A stretch of DNA of 28,129 bases from SLFT01 sp964493075 (GTDB taxonomy: Bacteria > Hydrogenedentota > Hydrogenedentia > Hydrogenedentales > CAITNO01), in NCBI GenBank assembly GCA_964493075.1, contig CAZBNU010000032.1:1-28129 (forward strand). Reading direction: 5' to 3'. How positions within the stretch are numbered: position 1 is the stretch's first letter; every line of letters begins with the position of its first letter. The translations under genes and the position numbers were made by a program. Positions 25,816 to 28,129 of the stretch are shown in pieces. The notes below the pieces were generated by a model that was given only the letters and a program-made list of their open reading frames with translations, ran no database searches and was not told the origin of the DNA.

Positions 25816-26760
25816 ATGAAATTCCCATTAGCCGTGTACATCTTTGCATTTGCGGTACTATCTCTAATGCCGTGTGTTCAAGGGCAGCCCGCATTCTTGC
25901 CTGGTGATCGGGTGCTGTTTGAGGCCCATAACTGCTACCCCTATCACGGCCTCTGGAATAATCGCATTGATAAGGCGCTCGCTGCTGGATTTCCACTCGC
26001 CATAGAGATTGATGTCATGTGGCATGTCAATAAGGAAACTGGTGAAGGCCGCCTTGTGGTGGCACACAGTGAACCCCTCAGCGGCGAAGAGCCCACGCTG
26101 AAAGACTACTTTTTTGAGCGGATACGCCCCATCATGGAAGAAGCGCTGGCAGCACGGGATACCACAAACTGGCCGCTGATCACGCTGAACATAAACGACA
26201 TTCGCAGTAATCAGCCAGAAGCGTTCGAATCTGCAAAGCAACTTGTTGCGTCCTATGAAGCATGGCTGTGTACCACAATCAAAGGAGCAGCGCCGGACCC
26301 GCCCGCGCCCATAGATATAAAGCCACTTCTCGTTCTCGCAGGTGGCGGACGCCAGGAAACAACATATTTTTATGATGCCGTGCCAGCAGGGGAAACCCTA
26401 CATATTTTCGGATCAGGAAATCCCCAGAAGGCCGCAGATAATTTCCGGCGCTGGATCAACTATTCGTGGAGCGCCGTGGAGCCTGAAGGGCAACGCAAAG
26501 CAACAGAATGGAACGACGAAAAGGCAACACGGTTACAGAACCTTGTAATGGACGCGCACAAACAAGGCTACTGGATTCGGTTTTATTCCCTCAATGGGCA
26601 TCCCATGGCCGCCACTGCACGGCTCGGACTCAGCCCCGGATACAACTTTGGCGATCTTGAAAAAGTCAGACTACGCTGGGAAGCCGCCGCCAAAGCAGGT
26701 GTGGACTTCATCGCAACCGATCAGATAGAGGAAGCAAAGTCCTCTGTGTTCAAAAGATAG
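25816..26760 (+). CDS. Secreted PLC/GDPD-like phosphodiesterase
   Basis: A 314-residue protein with a signal peptide (KFPLAVYIFAFAVLSLMPCVQGQP) and a TIM-barrel phosphodiesterase pattern: RVLFEAHNCYPYHGLWNNRIDKALAAGFPLAIEIDVMWH near the start, then RLVVAHSEPL, and a C-terminal AKAGVDFIATDQIEEAK. The first His (AHN), the EID acidic pair and the VAHSEP His match the catalytic and metal ligands of glycerophosphodiester phosphodiesterases and Ca-dependent PI-PLC-like proteins, although the usual HRG...ENT signature is absent (AHNCYPYHG). The substrate, a phospholipid head group or cell-wall phosphodiester, is not determinable. AAAGGA before ATG 25816 sets the start; an in-frame TTG at 25789 is unlikely. 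It is a single gene, divergent from the ligase operon. Confidence 0.8.
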   Translation: MKFPLAVYIFAFAVLSLMPCVQGQPAFLPGDRVLFEAHNCYPYHGLWNNRIDKALAAGFPLAIEIDVMWHVNKETGEGRLVVAHSEPLSGEEPTLKDYFFERIRPIMEEALAARDTTNWPLITLNINDIRSNQPEAFESAKQLVASYEAWLCTTIKGAAPDPPAPIDIKPLLVLAGGGRQETTYFYDAVPAGETLHIFGSGNPQKAADNFRRWINYSWSAVEPEGQRKATEWNDEKATRLQNLVMDAHKQGYWIRFYSLNGHPMAATARLGLSPGYNFGDLEKVRLRWEAAAKAGVDFIATDQIEEAKSSVFKR

Positions 26761-27367
26761 CATGATTTTTATTTGTAATTATCGTGCATTTCTCCCTGCC
26801 TACTAACTTAAATTCTGTCCTATCGCAGACAGGCTTCCGGAAAATTTCTTTCGCCTTTTCGTCGTAACATCCTGCTATCCTTATATACCTACCGGTAGAC
26901 AGGCCTTTTACTGCAAAAAATTACACAAAACCCCTGTAAACATGGTAAAATTATGATGAGTCAGGTGAAAATGCAGGTACGTTAAATCTTATCATTTCGC
27001 CTGTCATCAGCAGTTAGATATAGGACGTTTCTTAGGTGTACTGAAAGTTGAAAACGGAAAGAAAAAAAGACAGTTTTCGGGGAATGTACCCGATAGCGAA
27101 TTTGTTTCCTAGATAGGAACGAAAAAGTTTAATCAACACACGGAATCACAACGGTGGTTCTGTTAGGCCTTTTGACTCGCCCTGTACGTCTAGTGCAGGA
27201 ATAAGCGAACCTGGTTTAACCAGGCAAAAGCGGGACCGTAGCAGGTTTCCCCCCCACTTCCTCCCCTCCCCTTCCCCTGCCGCGGTCCCGCAATTTTTTT
27301 GTGCATAATCCCCTTTGCTGTCTTGCCCTTTGCGTTGATAATATCTTTTAGGTTTAGCTGCATTCAC
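26761..27367. other. Non-coding region with multiple hairpins
   Basis: About 600 bp without a credible gene. The left part (26761-27040) is AT-rich and featureless. From 27050 to 27300 several short inverted repeats follow one another: GAAAAC/GTTTTC (27050-27055, 27073-27078), CGGG/CCCG (27078-27092), a stem at 27104-27120, CCTGTAC/GTGCAGG (27181-27199) and CCTGGTT/AACCAGG (27210-27224), ending in the terminator-like hairpin at 27230-27300. This may be a structured RNA or long 3' UTR; no known RNA family was recognised. Confidence 0.45.
27230..27300 (+). terminator. GC-rich hairpin with T-run
   Basis: GCGGGACCG (27230-27238) pairs with CGGTCCCGC (27283-27291), extended by GCAGG/CCTGC after a 2-nt mismatch, with a 30-nt pyrimidine-only-like loop and seven T's at 27294-27300. 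It is oriented to stop + strand transcripts, although the nearest + strand gene ends about 470 bp upstream. Confidence 0.7.
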
Positions 27368-28039
27368 TCACAACATATCCCGCCATCCATGTGCCCCGAT
27401 AAGGGGCACAAAACGGCAGGACAGGCCGGGTTGACGGGTGAAGGTATCGTTGTCCTCACGGATAACCGTGATAAGCTGCTGGACGTCGGTTCTGCCCACG
27501 GGTGCTACCAGTCTGCCGCCAGGCACAAGTTGTTGCTGTAACACTTCCGGGATGTCTGGGGCACCCGCGGTCACGAGGATGGCATCATAAGGTGCTTCTT
27601 CCGGATAACCCAGTGTGCCGTCGCCAACCACCACAGTGATATTGTCGTATTCCAACGCTTGCAGCCGCTGACGGGCGGTGTCTGCAAGTAGTGTGTGGCG
27701 TTCCATAGATACCACCCGCCCGGCGATTGCCGCCAACACCGCCGTCTGATATCCGGAACCCGTGCCGATTTCCAACACATGCGCCCACGGTTTCAGCATG
27801 AGCATTTCCGTCATAACGGCCACCATATACGGCTGCGATAGGGTCTGGCGGCAGTCTATGGGCGCAGGATGATCGAGATAAGCGTCTGCCTGCCTTTCCG
27901 CTGACAGGAATAGATGACGCGGCACCTTGCGCATGGCGGCAAGTACATCCGGGTTCTCCACACCCCGCGCCACGATCTGGCTTTCCACCATTCGGTTGCG
28001 CGCTTCCTGCTGCGCTTGTATATCTGTTTTGGAATACAT
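27368..28039 (-). CDS. pcm: Protein-L-isoaspartate(D-aspartate) O-methyltransferase
   Basis: Repairs age-damaged proteins by S-adenosylmethionine-dependent methylation of isoaspartyl residues in the cytosol. Family features over 223 residues: RNRMVESQIVARGVENPDVLAAMRKVPRHLF at the N-terminus, the substrate loop CRQTLSQPYMVAVMTEML, the SAM-binding motif VLEIGTGSGYQTAVLA, the acidic end of the next strand VVSMERH, the post-I motif VVVGDGTLGYPEEAPYDAILVTAGAPDIP and LVPGGRLVAPVG. All are intact and the length is normal. AGGAAAGG lies about 7 nt before ATG 28039. No operon partner is visible on the left; the upstream flank ends with the window. Confidence 0.95.
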   Translation of the reverse strand: MYSKTDIQAQQEARNRMVESQIVARGVENPDVLAAMRKVPRHLFLSAERQADAYLDHPAPIDCRQTLSQPYMVAVMTEMLMLKPWAHVLEIGTGSGYQTAVLAAIAGRVVSMERHTLLADTARQRLQALEYDNITVVVGDGTLGYPEEAPYDAILVTAGAPDIPEVLQQQLVPGGRLVAPVGRTDVQQLITVIREDNDTFTRQPGLSCRFVPLIGAHGWRDML

Positions 28040-28129
28040 GCAGCGCCTTTCCTGTACAGTTGCAATTTACTCAGATCTCAGTGATCCCCAGTTTTAACTA
28101 AGTAGGCAGTTCTTTCAATTTATCCAAGG

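Noticed and set aside
27146..27367. 73-residue open frame on the minus strand
   Set aside because: Spans the hairpin/terminator region and has low-complexity content; no signals.

Overview
This is a bacterial contig segment of moderate GC content with 14 confident protein genes and no rRNA, tRNA, transposase or CRISPR array that I can see. Several secreted or cell-surface proteins carry Glu/Gly-rich low-complexity linkers (EGEGE, ATEGE), C-terminal sorting tails and lipoprotein signals. Together with the intergenic repeat families and paired phenylacetate-CoA-ligase-type genes, this suggests an anaerobic, uncultured Gram-negative lineage. It recalls Candidatus Hydrogenedentes or a PVC-like relative, but that placement rests on memory and is not proven. 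A 100-N assembly gap lies at 8886-8985, inside a coding repeat.

Left part (1-8626, + strand): a palindromic repeat (1-116) precedes a short DnaE-type (probably error-prone) DNA polymerase III alpha subunit. Closely spaced co-directional genes follow: a rhomboid protease, a small TatA-like/J-domain membrane protein, a sugar-type ABC solute-binding lipoprotein without permease or ATPase, a secreted beta-propeller plus all-alpha domain protein, and a secreted phosphodiester glycosidase. The last three look like an envelope or carbohydrate module.

Centre (8709-19042, - strand): two adjacent genes, probably one operon, driven by a good sigma70-like promoter at 19113-19141. The first encodes a 2550-residue active-site-intact metzincin with a beta-helix and IPT/TIG domains and a C-terminal anchor. 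The second encodes a matrixin-fold protein whose zinc-binding motif is completely replaced, followed in frame by what looks like a second secreted protein with its own signal peptide. The assembly gap falls in the 15-bp ATEGE repeat of the second gene. The reading frame on both sides predicts that the true missing length is 5 modulo 15.

Right part (19043-28129): about 1.1 kb of repeat-rich non-coding DNA; an isolated transcription unit for a 77-residue secreted Gly-rich protein with clear promoter, ribosome-binding site and terminator; a DegT/WbpE-like sugar aminotransferase; a cluster of palindromic repeats; an arylacetate-CoA-ligase / tandem-ACT / arylacetate-CoA-ligase operon; a secreted PLC/GDPD-like phosphodiesterase; a hairpin-rich non-coding region ending in a terminator; and protein-L-isoaspartate methyltransferase.

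Recurrent non-coding patterns are the most unusual part of the window. One family of GGGGAC(A/T)G-bounded palindromes is flanked by A/T runs (three copies). Short degenerate arrays of different sequence share a 9-bp period (five sites). A 64-bp direct repeat occurs in two copies exactly 300 bp apart.
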